Source of the DNA: Pseudomonadota bacterium
Lineage (GTDB): Bacteria; Desulfobacterota; Desulfovibrionia; Desulfovibrionales; Desulfomicrobiaceae
Direction of reading: 5' to 3'
DNA length: 64,000 nucleotides
Assembly: GCA_023393525.1 (NCBI GenBank)
Contig: JAEWKZ010000109.1
Span: 16,752 to 80,751 of the forward strand
Shown here: one piece after another, positions 56,662 through 64,000 of the stretch
Position numbering within the stretch: position 1 is the stretch's first letter
How the letters are laid out: each line of letters opens with the position of its first letter
Translations under genes and position numbers: made by a program
Notes under the pieces: generated by a model
The model's database searches: none
Seen by the model: only the letters and a program-made list of their open reading frames with translations
What the model was told of the DNA's origin: nothing

Positions 56662-58556
56662 TCCCGTTGTTCCAGGCGGCAGCGCTGCTCGTAGTACGCG
56701 CCGACCCCGCCCATGTCCGTCTCCACGAACCCGATGATGCGGTTCACCCCGCCTCCCAATTTGCCCCACGGCCCGCGCCGGTAGACCGCACAGTCCGGGT
56801 GCGTGGACTTGTCCGCCGCGACCCGCACCGCGAGTCGTCCGAGCGCCGTGACCAGCCAGCCCGCGCCCGGCGAAATGCCGAGGCCTTCGAGGGTGCGCGG
56901 GTGCACCGTCACCACAGGTTCGCCGGTCTGCTCCTCGGGCGGGATCTGGGAATGGACGAAGCGGCGGTTGATGAGCGTCAAGAGTTGCAGGGGATAGCCG
57001 TCGTCCACGGCCGTCACCGGCGGATCCAGACGGGGCGGCAGGCGGTAGAGCCCGTCCGCGTGCCCGAAGCGCAGGCCCTCGAAGGCCACCGGCCCGTGGG
57101 TGGAGCGGACATACCCCCGGCTGCGCAGCTCTTCGAGACTCCCATTCAGGGTGGAGGAATCGAGGGCCTGGCGCAGGGCGTCCTCGGGCCCTGGCAAAGT
57201 CACCGGGGGAAAGAGCCTGGCCCCCAAATCGGACAAAATCCGGTAATCCGTGCGCACGCCCGCCGGCGGCTCCACGGCCTTGGCGCTCAGCTGCACGTAC
57301 TCGTGCAGGAAGGAACCGACGACATCCTCCTGTTCAAGCATCAGCGCCACGGGCAGAATCAGGTCCGCCACCTCCGCCGTGTCCGTCATGAAGGCGTCGG
57401 CGACCACCACAAAATCGAGCCCGGCCAAAGCCTTGGCCACCTCCGCCGCCTCCGGGAACTGGTTGGCGGGGTTGATGCATTCGATCCAGGCCATGCGCAC
57501 GGGAGGGTCGGCGCGGCGGAGTTCCCGGGCCAGGTCGGGCATGAGCAGGGTCCGGCCATACGCCGTCTCCGTCTTCCAGGGCAGCTCGAAGTTGGCCATG
57601 GAGCTTAAGCCGTAGTAGGTCCCGCCGCCGCTTCTGCCGACCTGGCCCGAGAGCATGGCCAGGGCGTTGATGAAGCGCACGTTCTGGCCCCCGAAACGGT
57701 AACGTTGCAAGCCCCAGCCCAGAAGCGTGGCCACGGGCGCGGGCCCGGCGTAATGGTCCGCCAGCAGCGCCACGTCGGTCTGCGTCGCCCCGCACCACTC
57801 CAGAAGCTCTTCCCCGCACCCGGCGAGCAGCTCTTCGAAGCCGATAAGGTCCCGGCACGCGGCCCCCACCTCCGGCGCGATTCCCTGGCGGCGCAGCACC
57901 TCGCGCAGCACGGCCACGGCCAAAAAGCGGTCCGTTCCCGGCCTCACGCGCACGAAATGGTCCGTGAACCCCTTGGCCGTGTCCTCTCCGGGCGCGATGG
58001 TCACCACCGGCGCGCCCTTCTTGCGCAGGGCGCGGACCATGGCCGCCATGTGCACCGAGCCACGCGCCAGATCGCGGCCCCAGTTGATGAGCGCCGACGT
58101 GTTCAAAATGTCCGAAATGTCGTTGGTGCGCAGGCGGCCGAAATCTTCCGTGCAGGCCGCTATCCCGGCCTCGTCGCACAACGACCCGTGCAGGCCGGAG
58201 GCTCCCAGCCTGCGAAAGAAGAGGTTCGACAGCGCCTTGACCACGCCCCGGTTGCCCGAACCGCGCACATGCAGGATGGAGCGGGGCTCGTCCCGGTACA
58301 GGTTCATTTTTTCGGCGCACAGCCCCAGGGCCTCGTCCCAGCCTATGTCCCGCCAGCCCCCGTCCACCTTGAGCCGGGGGGAACGCAGCCGATGCGGGCT
58401 GGCCAGGCGTCTGCGGTGCACGTCGAGTTTGGGGCAGACAAAGCCGCGCGTGAAGGGGTGGTCCGGATTGCCGCGCAGGCGCAGGCCATCCGCGCCGCTT
58501 TCGGCCACAAGGGAACAGGCGTCGGGACAATCGAGGGTGCAGGCGGTGATGGTCAT
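56655..58556 (-). CDS. Cytoplasmic molybdopterin-dependent oxidoreductase
   Basis: 633 residues from ATG 58554-58556 with GGGAGA upstream. The [4Fe-4S] cysteines are C6, C10, C14 and C41 (C-x3-C-x3-C-x26-C), followed by molybdopterin domains (INWGRDLARGSVH, WIECINPANQFPEA) and a C-terminal molydopterin-dinucleotide-binding domain (LINRRFVHSQIP). There is no Tat leader and no partner subunit nearby, so it is a soluble enzyme of the formate-dehydrogenase/nitrate-reductase-like superfamily. The substrate is unknown. It is divergent from umuD. Confidence 0.85.
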   Translation of the reverse strand: MTITACTLDCPDACSLVAESGADGLRLRGNPDHPFTRGFVCPKLDVHRRRLASPHRLRSPRLKVDGGWRDIGWDEALGLCAEKMNLYRDEPRSILHVRGSGNRGVVKALSNLFFRRLGASGLHGSLCDEAGIAACTEDFGRLRTNDISDILNTSALINWGRDLARGSVHMAAMVRALRKKGAPVVTIAPGEDTAKGFTDHFVRVRPGTDRFLAVAVLREVLRRQGIAPEVGAACRDLIGFEELLAGCGEELLEWCGATQTDVALLADHYAGPAPVATLLGWGLQRYRFGGQNVRFINALAMLSGQVGRSGGGTYYGLSSMANFELPWKTETAYGRTLLMPDLARELRRADPPVRMAWIECINPANQFPEAAEVAKALAGLDFVVVADAFMTDTAEVADLILPVALMLEQEDVVGSFLHEYVQLSAKAVEPPAGVRTDYRILSDLGARLFPPVTLPGPEDALRQALDSSTLNGSLEELRSRGYVRSTHGPVAFEGLRFGHADGLYRLPPRLDPPVTAVDDGYPLQLLTLINRRFVHSQIPPEEQTGEPVVTVHPRTLEGLGISPGAGWLVTALGRLAVRVAADKSTHPDCAVYRRGPWGKLGGGVNRIIGFVETDMGGVGAYYEQRCRLEQRDQ

Positions 58557-58672
58557 GTATTCTCCCTTAAGGGCACGCGGTGGAGCGGTTCCCGGTTCGT
58601 GTTTGCCGTCTGTCGAGAGCAGTACTAATCCCGGCGTTGACGGAAGCCAAGACGGGAGGCAATGGTTCATGC

Positions 58673-59134
58673 ATGTCAAACCTTCTCAGCATTAGCCCAT
58701 CACCCCACGACCGAGTCGAAATCCTCGGCCGGGCGGTCAGCGAATCAAGCCAGCGCACGCCCCTCTATCTGGACCGCATCTCGGCCGGTTTCCCGTCTCC
58801 GGCCGACGACTACATTGAAACGGCCCTGGACCTGAACACCTATCTGATCCGTAACCCCGCCGCCACATTCATGGTCCGGGTCAGCGGAGATTCCATGACC
58901 GGCGCGGGCATCAGCGACGGCGACCTCCTGGTCGTGGACCGCTCCGAGCAGCCCGCCCACGGCAAAATCGTGGTCGCGGTGCTGGACGGGGAGCTGACGG
59001 TCAAACGCCTGGTCATGAAAAACGGCCGGACCCTGCTCGCCCCGGAAAACCCCAGCTACCAGCCCATCCCCGTGACTGCGGAGCAGGACCTGCACGTTTG
59101 GGGCGTGGTCTCGGGCGTGGTGCGGAAGCTCTAG
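58673..59134 (+). CDS. umuD: UmuD-like SOS mutagenesis protein (S24 autoprotease)
   Basis: 153 residues from ATG 58673, with GGGAGG about 14 bp upstream. The self-cleavage site is A38-G39 (ISAGFPSPADDY), the catalytic Ser is S74 (VSGDSMTGAGI) and the Lys is K111 (ELTVKRLVM). After RecA-stimulated cleavage UmuD' partners UmuC to form a translesion polymerase. The umuC start follows the TAG directly. Confidence 0.93.
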   Translation: MSNLLSISPSPHDRVEILGRAVSESSQRTPLYLDRISAGFPSPADDYIETALDLNTYLIRNPAATFMVRVSGDSMTGAGISDGDLLVVDRSEQPAHGKIVVAVLDGELTVKRLVMKNGRTLLAPENPSYQPIPVTAEQDLHVWGVVSGVVRKL

Positions 59135-60406
59135 ATGCGCGACTTCTACCTCATGGTCGACTGCAACAACTTCTATGCGTCCTGCGAGCGGGTCTTCGAT
59201 CCCCGTCTGGAAGGCAAGCCCGTGGTCGTGCTCTCCAACAACGACGGCTGCGTCATCGCCCGCTCCAACGAGGCCAAGGCCCTGGGCGTCGTGATGGGCG
59301 AACCGGCCTACAAGCGCGAGGCATTTTTCAGCCGCGGCGGCGTGCATGTCTTCTCCTCCAACTACGCCCTCTACGGCGACATGTCCGCGCGGGTCATGCG
59401 CATCCTGGCGGGCTTCTCGGAGAAAGCGGAAGTCTATTCCATCGACGAATGCTTTCTGCTGCTGCGGGGTTTGAGCAGCGCCTCCCTGTTGCACACGGCG
59501 AAAGAAATCCGCCGCACGGTGCGGCAATGGACCGGCATCCCGGTCTGTGTGGGTATCGCCCGGACCAAGACCCTGGCCAAGATCGCCAACCGGCTGGCCA
59601 AAAAGGAAGGCGGCGACGGCGCGCGTTTGCTGGAGGACGAGGAGGATATCGACCGGGTCCTGCAGGGCCTCGAAACAGGCGACATCTGGGGCATCGGCCG
59701 CAAAAGCGCGCTGCGTCTTGGCGACTGCGGGGTGCGTACCGCGCTGGAGCTGAAAGGCCGGGACGACGACTGGGTCCGCCGCCATCTGACCGTGACCGGT
59801 TTGCGCACCGTGCTGGAGCTGCGCCAGATCCCGTGCATCGCCCTGGAGGACGCCCCGCCCCCGGCCCGCTCGCTGGTCTGTTCGCGTTCCTTCGGGACGC
59901 GCATCGAGAATCTCGCGAGCCTGGAGGAGGCGGTCTCGGCCTACGTGCAGCGGGCCGGGGAAAAGCTGCGCCGCAAGAGCCTCGTGGCCGGAGCCGTGCA
60001 GGTCTTTCTGGAGACCAACCGCTTCCAGCCCGGACCCCAGTACGCCGGGAGCCGCTGCCGCGCCCTGCCCGCGCCCACGGCCGACACCCTCGCGCTGCAT
60101 GGCCCGGCCCTTGAAATCCTGCGGGACATCCACAAGCCCGGGTACAGATACCAGAAGGCGGGCGTGATTTTGCTCGACCTCTCCCCGGCCTCGGGCCGCC
60201 AGCTCTCCTTCCTGGAGCCCCACGGGGAGGACAAGACCAGACGCGACAGGCTGATGCGGGTCATGGACCGCATCAACACCGTCCATGGCCGGGGCACCCT
60301 GACCCTGGCCGCCTCCGGCCTTGGGAAAAAGGAGTGGCACATGCGCCAGGAGCGCCGCTCCCCCTGCTACACCACATCCTGGGCCGAACTGCCCGTAGCC
60401 CGCTGA
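59135..60406 (+). CDS. umuC: UmuC, Y-family DNA polymerase V catalytic subunit
   Basis: 423 residues, E. coli length 422. [16 protein letters not shown] and [15 protein letters not shown] near the N-terminus, [10 protein letters not shown] near 105 (metal-binding D-E), and [22 protein letters not shown] sequence near 145 are typical. Translation begins immediately after umuD. The gene ends 1 bp before a long palindromic element. Confidence 0.95.
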   Translation: MRDFYLMVDCNNFYASCERVFDPRLEGKPVVVLSNNDGCVIARSNEAKALGVVMGEPAYKREAFFSRGGVHVFSSNYALYGDMSARVMRILAGFSEKAEVYSIDECFLLLRGLSSASLLHTAKEIRRTVRQWTGIPVCVGIARTKTLAKIANRLAKKEGGDGARLLEDEEDIDRVLQGLETGDIWGIGRKSALRLGDCGVRTALELKGRDDDWVRRHLTVTGLRTVLELRQIPCIALEDAPPPARSLVCSRSFGTRIENLASLEEAVSAYVQRAGEKLRRKSLVAGAVQVFLETNRFQPGPQYAGSRCRALPAPTADTLALHGPALEILRDIHKPGYRYQKAGVILLDLSPASGRQLSFLEPHGEDKTRRDRLMRVMDRINTVHGRGTLTLAASGLGKKEWHMRQERRSPCYTTSWAELPVAR

Positions 60407-60548
60407 GAGGCCGTCCAAAAACCGTTCTGGACTGCGTTGCTCACCGATTTTGAAGGGTTCATGTAGACGGCTACACTTCACCCTCCAAAATCGGCTTACC
60501 CATGCTGGGCACAAGCGCGCCTTGCCAGAACGATTTTTGGACGGCCTC
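60407..60548. repeat. 142-bp palindromic element (MITE-like or long hairpin)
   Basis: GAGGCCGTCCAAAAACCGTT... (60407-60430) matches the complement of 60525-60548 at 23 of 24 bases. Inside, CCGATTTTGAAGGG (60444-) pairs with CCCTCCAAAATCGG (ending 60494). It is nested inverted repeats, directly after umuC. Confidence 0.8.
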
Positions 60549-60620
60549 AGGCCTATTTGTTATTGAGACCCAGTTGAATCATAACAATCTCCAGACTTCA
60601 GCTCACCCGCAAGGAACATC

Positions 60621-61517
60621 ATGCGTTTTGGATTGTGCTGCCTCTTCGTGGCCGAAAAAATCTCCTTTCGCGCCACCACGGCCAAGGTTCTCGGCGCCAT
60701 GGATCGCAAGGCCGCCCTGGCCAAGGTATCGGGCATCTGCCTGAACAACGCGGACAACCTGCTCCTGGCCGTGCGGGCGGCGCGGCGGCTGGGCATCGGA
60801 GCCTTCCGCATCACCTCGCCCCTCTTCCCGCGCATGACCCACCCCGAGGTCGGCTACGCCCTGGAAGACCTGCCCCAGGCCCCGGCCATCGCCGCGCGCA
60901 TGGACGCCGTCAGAACGTTCGCGCAGGAACACGACATCCGCCTGAGCTTCCACCCGGACCAGTTCGTGGTCCTGTCCTCGCCCCATGCCCACGTGGTCGC
61001 AAACTCCGTGCGCGAACTGGAATACCACGCCCTGCTGGCCGAAATGGTCGGCGCGGACGTCATCAACATCCACGGCGGCGGAGTCTACGGGGACAAGCCG
61101 GCGGCCCTGGCCCGCTTCGCCGAAGCCTTCACGAGGCTGCCCGAAAACGTGGCGTCGCGGCTCAGCGTGGAGAACGACGACGTGAGCTACACCGTGACCG
61201 ACCTGTTGCCCCTGTGCGCGAGGCTTGGCCTGCCGCTGGTCTACGACGCGCATCATCACCGCTGCAATCCCGATGGCCTGGACGTTTGCGAGGCCACGGA
61301 ACTGGCGGCGAAAACGTGGGGCGGCCGCGAGCCCTACTGCCACATCTCGTCCCCGCGCGAAGGATGGAACGCCAATCCCAAACCCCACGCCGACTACATC
61401 GACCCAACCGATATTCCGCAATGCTGGCATGGCCGGGCCATGACCGTGGACGTGGAGGCCAAGGCCAAGGAGCTGGCCGTGGTCAGGCTGATGCGTGATA
61501 TCGACGGGCAGTACTGA
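60621..61517 (+). CDS. uvsE: UV damage endonuclease UvsE
   Basis: 298 residues from ATG 60621 with AAGGA upstream. It is a TIM barrel of the UvsE/UVDE family: RFGLCC-LF at the N-terminus, LSFHPDQFVVLSSP near 115, INIHGGGVYGDK near 150, VENDDVSYTV near 185 and YDAHHHRC near 210, which supply the metal ligands. It nicks 5' of UV photoproducts. It sits near umuDC, making a small DNA-damage group, though under separate promoters. Confidence 0.92.
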   Translation: MRFGLCCLFVAEKISFRATTAKVLGAMDRKAALAKVSGICLNNADNLLLAVRAARRLGIGAFRITSPLFPRMTHPEVGYALEDLPQAPAIAARMDAVRTFAQEHDIRLSFHPDQFVVLSSPHAHVVANSVRELEYHALLAEMVGADVINIHGGGVYGDKPAALARFAEAFTRLPENVASRLSVENDDVSYTVTDLLPLCARLGLPLVYDAHHHRCNPDGLDVCEATELAAKTWGGREPYCHISSPREGWNANPKPHADYIDPTDIPQCWHGRAMTVDVEAKAKELAVVRLMRDIDGQY

Positions 61518-61597
61518 ACGTGCCTCTGTCGCGGCCTGGACAAAGCCAAAACTCGTACTTATGTGTACGTATTGTTTTCAAAGCGGAGGATATGGGC

Positions 61598-61930
61598 ATG
61601 ATTGACAAGAGAAAATCCGCGCGAAGGGCCAGCCTGGAACCCTGTAGCGTGGAGTTGTACGCTTCGTCCAAAGGCCCGTTCGCGTCCCGCATCGTCAACT
61701 ACAGCGACAGGGGCCTGATGATCGAGATGGACCATCCCCTGACCCGGGGTGAGCCTGTGAAAATCCTCTTCCGGCCCGGAGCGGAAAACGCGCGGCGGCT
61801 CGGCGAAACCTACTGCGTAGGCATGGTCCGCTGGTGCGCCCCGCAGGAAGGTCTGTTTTCGAGCAGGTACGGAGTCGGCCTGGAAATGGCCGGGGCTTCC
61901 GCCAGAAGGAAAACTTTCCGGGCGGCCTGA
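61598..61930 (+). CDS. PilZ-domain c-di-GMP receptor
   Basis: 110 residues. ATG 61598 is preferred over 61592 because GGAGGA at 61585-61590 is then 7 bp away. The c-di-GMP motif is present as KRKSARRASLEP (R-x3-R) and NYSDRGLMIEM ([D/N]-x-S-x2-G). It has a single domain and no output module, so it probably acts by protein contact. It could read the pool set by the GGDEF/HD-GYP genes in the window. Confidence 0.82.
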   Translation: MIDKRKSARRASLEPCSVELYASSKGPFASRIVNYSDRGLMIEMDHPLTRGEPVKILFRPGAENARRLGETYCVGMVRWCAPQEGLFSSRYGVGLEMAGASARRKTFRAA

Positions 61931-62205
61931 ACTCTAATTCTGGACGTTGACGACAAATTTAAAAGACCAGATTACGGCCTGTAATTTTTTTTGCCCCGCA
62001 CCAAACCACTTCCGACATCACCGCGCAATCATCCGAGAAACAAAGCAGCCCCCACGACCGTCGGAGGTGATTCTTGTTGTGCGCGTCACGTTCGACAAAT
62101 CTTCCACGGCATGATGGCTCAAGCAGTTGTTGAACGAGAATGCGTCCGCCCAGAGCGTATAGGAGGTCACAAGCGCACAAAATTTCGCGGTCCGCCAGTT
62201 GCCGC

Positions 62206-62253
62206 TCCAACTCCCCTCCTGCCAAGGAGGGGTGCCCGAAGGGCGGGGTGGTT
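62206..62253 (-). repeat. Dispersed palindromic repeat, copy 3 (inverted)
   Basis: AACTCCCCTCCTGCCAAGGA... followed by GGGTGCCCGAAGGGCGGGG is the complement of copies 1 and 2 at 22 kb, with both internal hairpins. Confidence 0.8.
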
Positions 62254-62392
62254 GACTCTTACTCACTGAAGATAGCTCACACCAAGGGGGAATACCCCCT
62301 CCCCCTTAGCAGGGAAGATTTAAGATTGTTCTTGCCGCGCAATCTCCTTCGGCAGGTATGCATTTGCTATCGTAGAGCCTGCCTGGCTTTTT

Positions 62393-62536
62393 TCATTCTA
62401 GTAGATCTCCTTCCGTCACGTCGTAGCACTCGCCAGAACTGCCCCAACCCCATAATCCGATAATTTTCCCGATCGCCTTTACGTCCAGCGGATAATCATC
62501 GTATGGATCATCAATATACGTCCTTAAAATATTGAC
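62393..62536 (-). pseudogene. Unidentified gene fragment, minus strand
   Basis: An open frame of about 47 codons reads VNILRTYIDDPYDDYPLDV, continues IGKIIGLWGWGSSGE and CYDVTEGDLLE, and ends at TGA 62393-62395. The composition looks protein-like (aromatic, acidic, Gly-Trp repeats), but there is no ATG/GTG start in frame. Upstream it runs into the antisense of the HPP gene. Probably a C-terminal remnant; family not recognised. Confidence 0.4.
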
Positions 62537-62547
62537 GGAGACAGGCC

Positions 62548-63387
62548 ATGATCGAAATCCGGCTGGTATTGCCGAACAGGCGCGAATTCAGGCGGGACCT
62601 TTATCGGCCCGGAGTCATCTCCCTGTCGAGAATCCTGTGGGGTTCAACGGGCGCGGGACTCTTTCTGGCGCTCATCGCCCTGGCCTGCGACGCCACCGGC
62701 GTGAGCGTGCTCTATCCCCCCCTGGCCGCGACCTGTTTCATCGGCGCGACCTGCACCTACCTGCGCGTGGCCCGGCCCAAATCGGTCATCGTCGGCCATT
62801 TCATCTCCGCCGTGGGCGGTCTGCTGGGCGTCGCGGCAGGCGAGGCTATGTTTGGCGGCACAGGTCTTGCCATCCCCGTCAAACTCGGCCTGGCCGTCTT
62901 TTTTTCGGCCGTGTTCATGCAGATCCTGGACGCCGACCATCCCCCGGCCGCAGCCACCGCAGCCATCCCGGCCATCCTGCCGCTGCCGCTCCCAGCGGCC
63001 ATGCTGCCCCTGCACATGGCCTGGGGCGCGGTCCTGGCCGTGGTCTTCACCGTGGTCTGGAACCGCGTCTGGTTCGAATGCCCGGCCCCGGACGAGGGCT
63101 GTCCACGATCATGGCTCAACCTGGGCATGGACAAGCCCGACATCGCAGGCACGGGCATCTGCGCTCTCGCGTCCCTGCTCATGTGCGCCAAGCCGTGGAG
63201 CGAGGGCGTCTATACCGCGGGACTCTGGATCATGTCGGCCGGGCTTGCCATCATGTCCCTGCACCATTTCTTTGGCGCGCGGGTGCTGGTCAAGGAAGCG
63301 CAAAAAAGCTGCACCCTCGGCGCATCGCCGACAATGGGCGGACCCGGCCCGATTTCCGGGTCAACAGAGAAGGAGGAAAAAACATGA
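62548..63387 (+). CDS. HPP-family integral membrane protein
   Basis: 279 residues from ATG 62548 with GGAGACAGG upstream. Six or more hydrophobic segments lie between 25 and 250, with the family signature DADHPPAAATAAIPAILPLP at about 130-149. HPP proteins are poorly known; a plant chloroplast and cyanobacterial group carries nitrite. The stop overlaps the start of the following molybdoenzyme by 4 bp, so it is translationally coupled to it and may move its substrate or product. Confidence 0.87.
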   Translation: MIEIRLVLPNRREFRRDLYRPGVISLSRILWGSTGAGLFLALIALACDATGVSVLYPPLAATCFIGATCTYLRVARPKSVIVGHFISAVGGLLGVAAGEAMFGGTGLAIPVKLGLAVFFSAVFMQILDADHPPAAATAAIPAILPLPLPAAMLPLHMAWGAVLAVVFTVVWNRVWFECPAPDEGCPRSWLNLGMDKPDIAGTGICALASLLMCAKPWSEGVYTAGLWIMSAGLAIMSLHHFFGARVLVKEAQKSCTLGASPTMGGPGPISGSTEKEEKT

Positions 63388-64000
63388 ACGGTAACTGGTT
63401 TCCAACGGTATGCTACCAATGCAAAGCCGAATGCGCCATCGAGGCCCGGATCGTGGACGGCCGGGTCACGGAGGTGCGGGGCAACCCGAAATTCCGGGGC
63501 AAGGCCTGCGTCAAGGGCATGGCCGGCGTGACCCTGCAGTACTCCAGGGACCGGCTGACCAAGCCGCTCAAACGCATCGGCGAACGGGGGGAGGGCAAGT
63601 TCGCCGAAATTTCCTGGGCCGAGGCCCTCGACACCATCGAGGACAAGCTCCGCAGCCTCTACGACCGGGGCGAGGCCCACAAACTGACCTACAGCTTCTT
63701 CCCGCACTCCCTGACCGACCCCAAATGGCATTTCCTCAACGCCTACGGTGGCTACATCAACACCGGCCTGCCGCACTGCGACTCGGCCAAGATCGTGTCC
63801 CAGATCAAGTGCTGGGGCGGCATCCCCAACCACCACATCCCGCCGGCCTGGTTCACCATGCCCAAGGACGGCATCATGCTCCTGGCCGGCCGCCACGCCT
63901 TCGGCTGCCTGGATGACGCCGTGGCGCCGCGCGACATCCTGGAGGCCAAGGACCGCGGGGCCAAGCTCGTCGTGGTCGATCCCATCTTCAGCCCCGACGC
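63384..64000 (+). CDS. Molybdopterin oxidoreductase, N-terminal part (truncated by window end)
   Basis: At least 205 residues from ATG 63384 (AGGAGG upstream, inside the HPP stop). The [4Fe-4S] cysteines are C10, C13, C17 and C42 (C-x2-C-x3-C-x24-C), then ISWAEALDTIEDKL and the start of the molybdopterin domain (LLAGRHAFGCLDD, VVVDPIFSPDA). There is no Tat leader at this start, so it appears cytoplasmic. It belongs to the thiosulfate/polysulfide/nitrate-reductase superfamily; the rest lies beyond 64000. PHCDSAKIVSQIKCWGG sits where the Mo ligand region is expected. Confidence 0.85.
   Translation, partial: MNGNWFPTVCYQCKAECAIEARIVDGRVTEVRGNPKFRGKACVKGMAGVTLQYSRDRLTKPLKRIGERGEGKFAEISWAEALDTIEDKLRSLYDRGEAHKLTYSFFPHSLTDPKWHFLNAYGGYINTGLPHCDSAKIVSQIKCWGGIPNHHIPPAWFTMPKDGIMLLAGRHAFGCLDDAVAPRDILEAKDRGAKLVVVDPIFSPD

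Larger units (their letters stand above)
61931..62547. other. 617-bp repeat-containing region before the HPP gene
   Basis: No intact gene. It contains a segment homologous to 22.4 kb (about 62080-62180), palindromic repeat copy 3 (62206-62253), a degenerate second-type palindrome (62281-62320), and an apparent minus-strand gene fragment (62393-62536). Confidence 0.65.

Noticed and set aside
58557..58672. Possible LexA box before umuDC
   Set aside because: CTGTCGAGAGCAGTAC only half-matches an E. coli-type CTGT-N8-ACAG site; too weak to list as a feature.

Overview
The window is about 64 kb of GC-rich bacterial chromosome. Gene content points to an anaerobic or facultatively anaerobic deltaproteobacterium of the Desulfovibrionales type, probably Desulfomicrobium or Desulfovibrio-like. 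This is an inference from three separate molybdopterin oxidoreductases, an ablAB N-epsilon-acetyl-beta-lysine osmolyte operon, a two-subunit 2-oxoacid:ferredoxin oxidoreductase, PEP synthase and many c-di-GMP/two-component genes. No rRNA or other species marker is present, so the genus is not proven.

Layout. 0-7 kb: a frameshifted REP-type transposase remnant, a small secreted protein, and a respiratory module made of a LuxR/NarL-type regulator, a TorD-like chaperone and dmsABC-like subunits. 7-10.5 kb: a small accessory stretch with hipBA, a very AT-rich orphan membrane protein and a NERD nuclease-like protein with a zinc ribbon. 10.5-16 kb: an HD-GYP response regulator with its Cache/HAMP histidine kinase, and a Na/Pi cotransporter. 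16-22 kb: ppsA, ablA-ablB and a YitT protein. 22-23 kb: repeat-rich non-coding DNA. 23-25.4 kb: two small Cys-containing proteins, a membrane GGDEF protein and an HD-GYP phosphodiesterase in one minus-strand array. 25.8-27.6 kb: an ABM monooxygenase-like protein, a YqaA/DedA-like protein and a methyltransferase.

27.9-45.4 kb is mostly conserved housekeeping on the minus strand: the proteostasis cluster tig-clpP-clpX-lon, tRNA-Leu, the replication/recombination operon dnaX-ebfC-recR-recD2, ilvE, der-mtnA, a parvulin and korAB. 45.7-52 kb is mostly plus strand: a hydantoinase A-like protein with an apparent internal winged helix, a small unknown protein, an EamA transporter, zwf-pgl and a second fold-type IV aminotransferase. 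tRNA-Ala follows, next to the debris of a type I restriction system (an intact DUF1016/YhcG nuclease gene and a 19-codon hsdS stub).

53.6-64 kb: a large hybrid sensor kinase, a small unknown protein, a cytoplasmic molybdoenzyme, umuDC, a long palindromic element, uvsE, a PilZ protein, more dispersed repeats, and an HPP membrane protein translationally coupled to a third molybdopterin oxidoreductase that runs off the window end.

No CRISPR array, complete prophage or complete insertion sequence was found. The most unusual signals are non-coding: a recurring GGGTA/TACCC motif around the LuxR-dms genes and again before ablAB; paired operator-like sites before the GGDEF operon; and composite palindromic repeats shared between 22 kb and 62 kb. 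Among genes, the two small Cys proteins coupled to GGDEF and the HPP-molybdoenzyme pair stand out.
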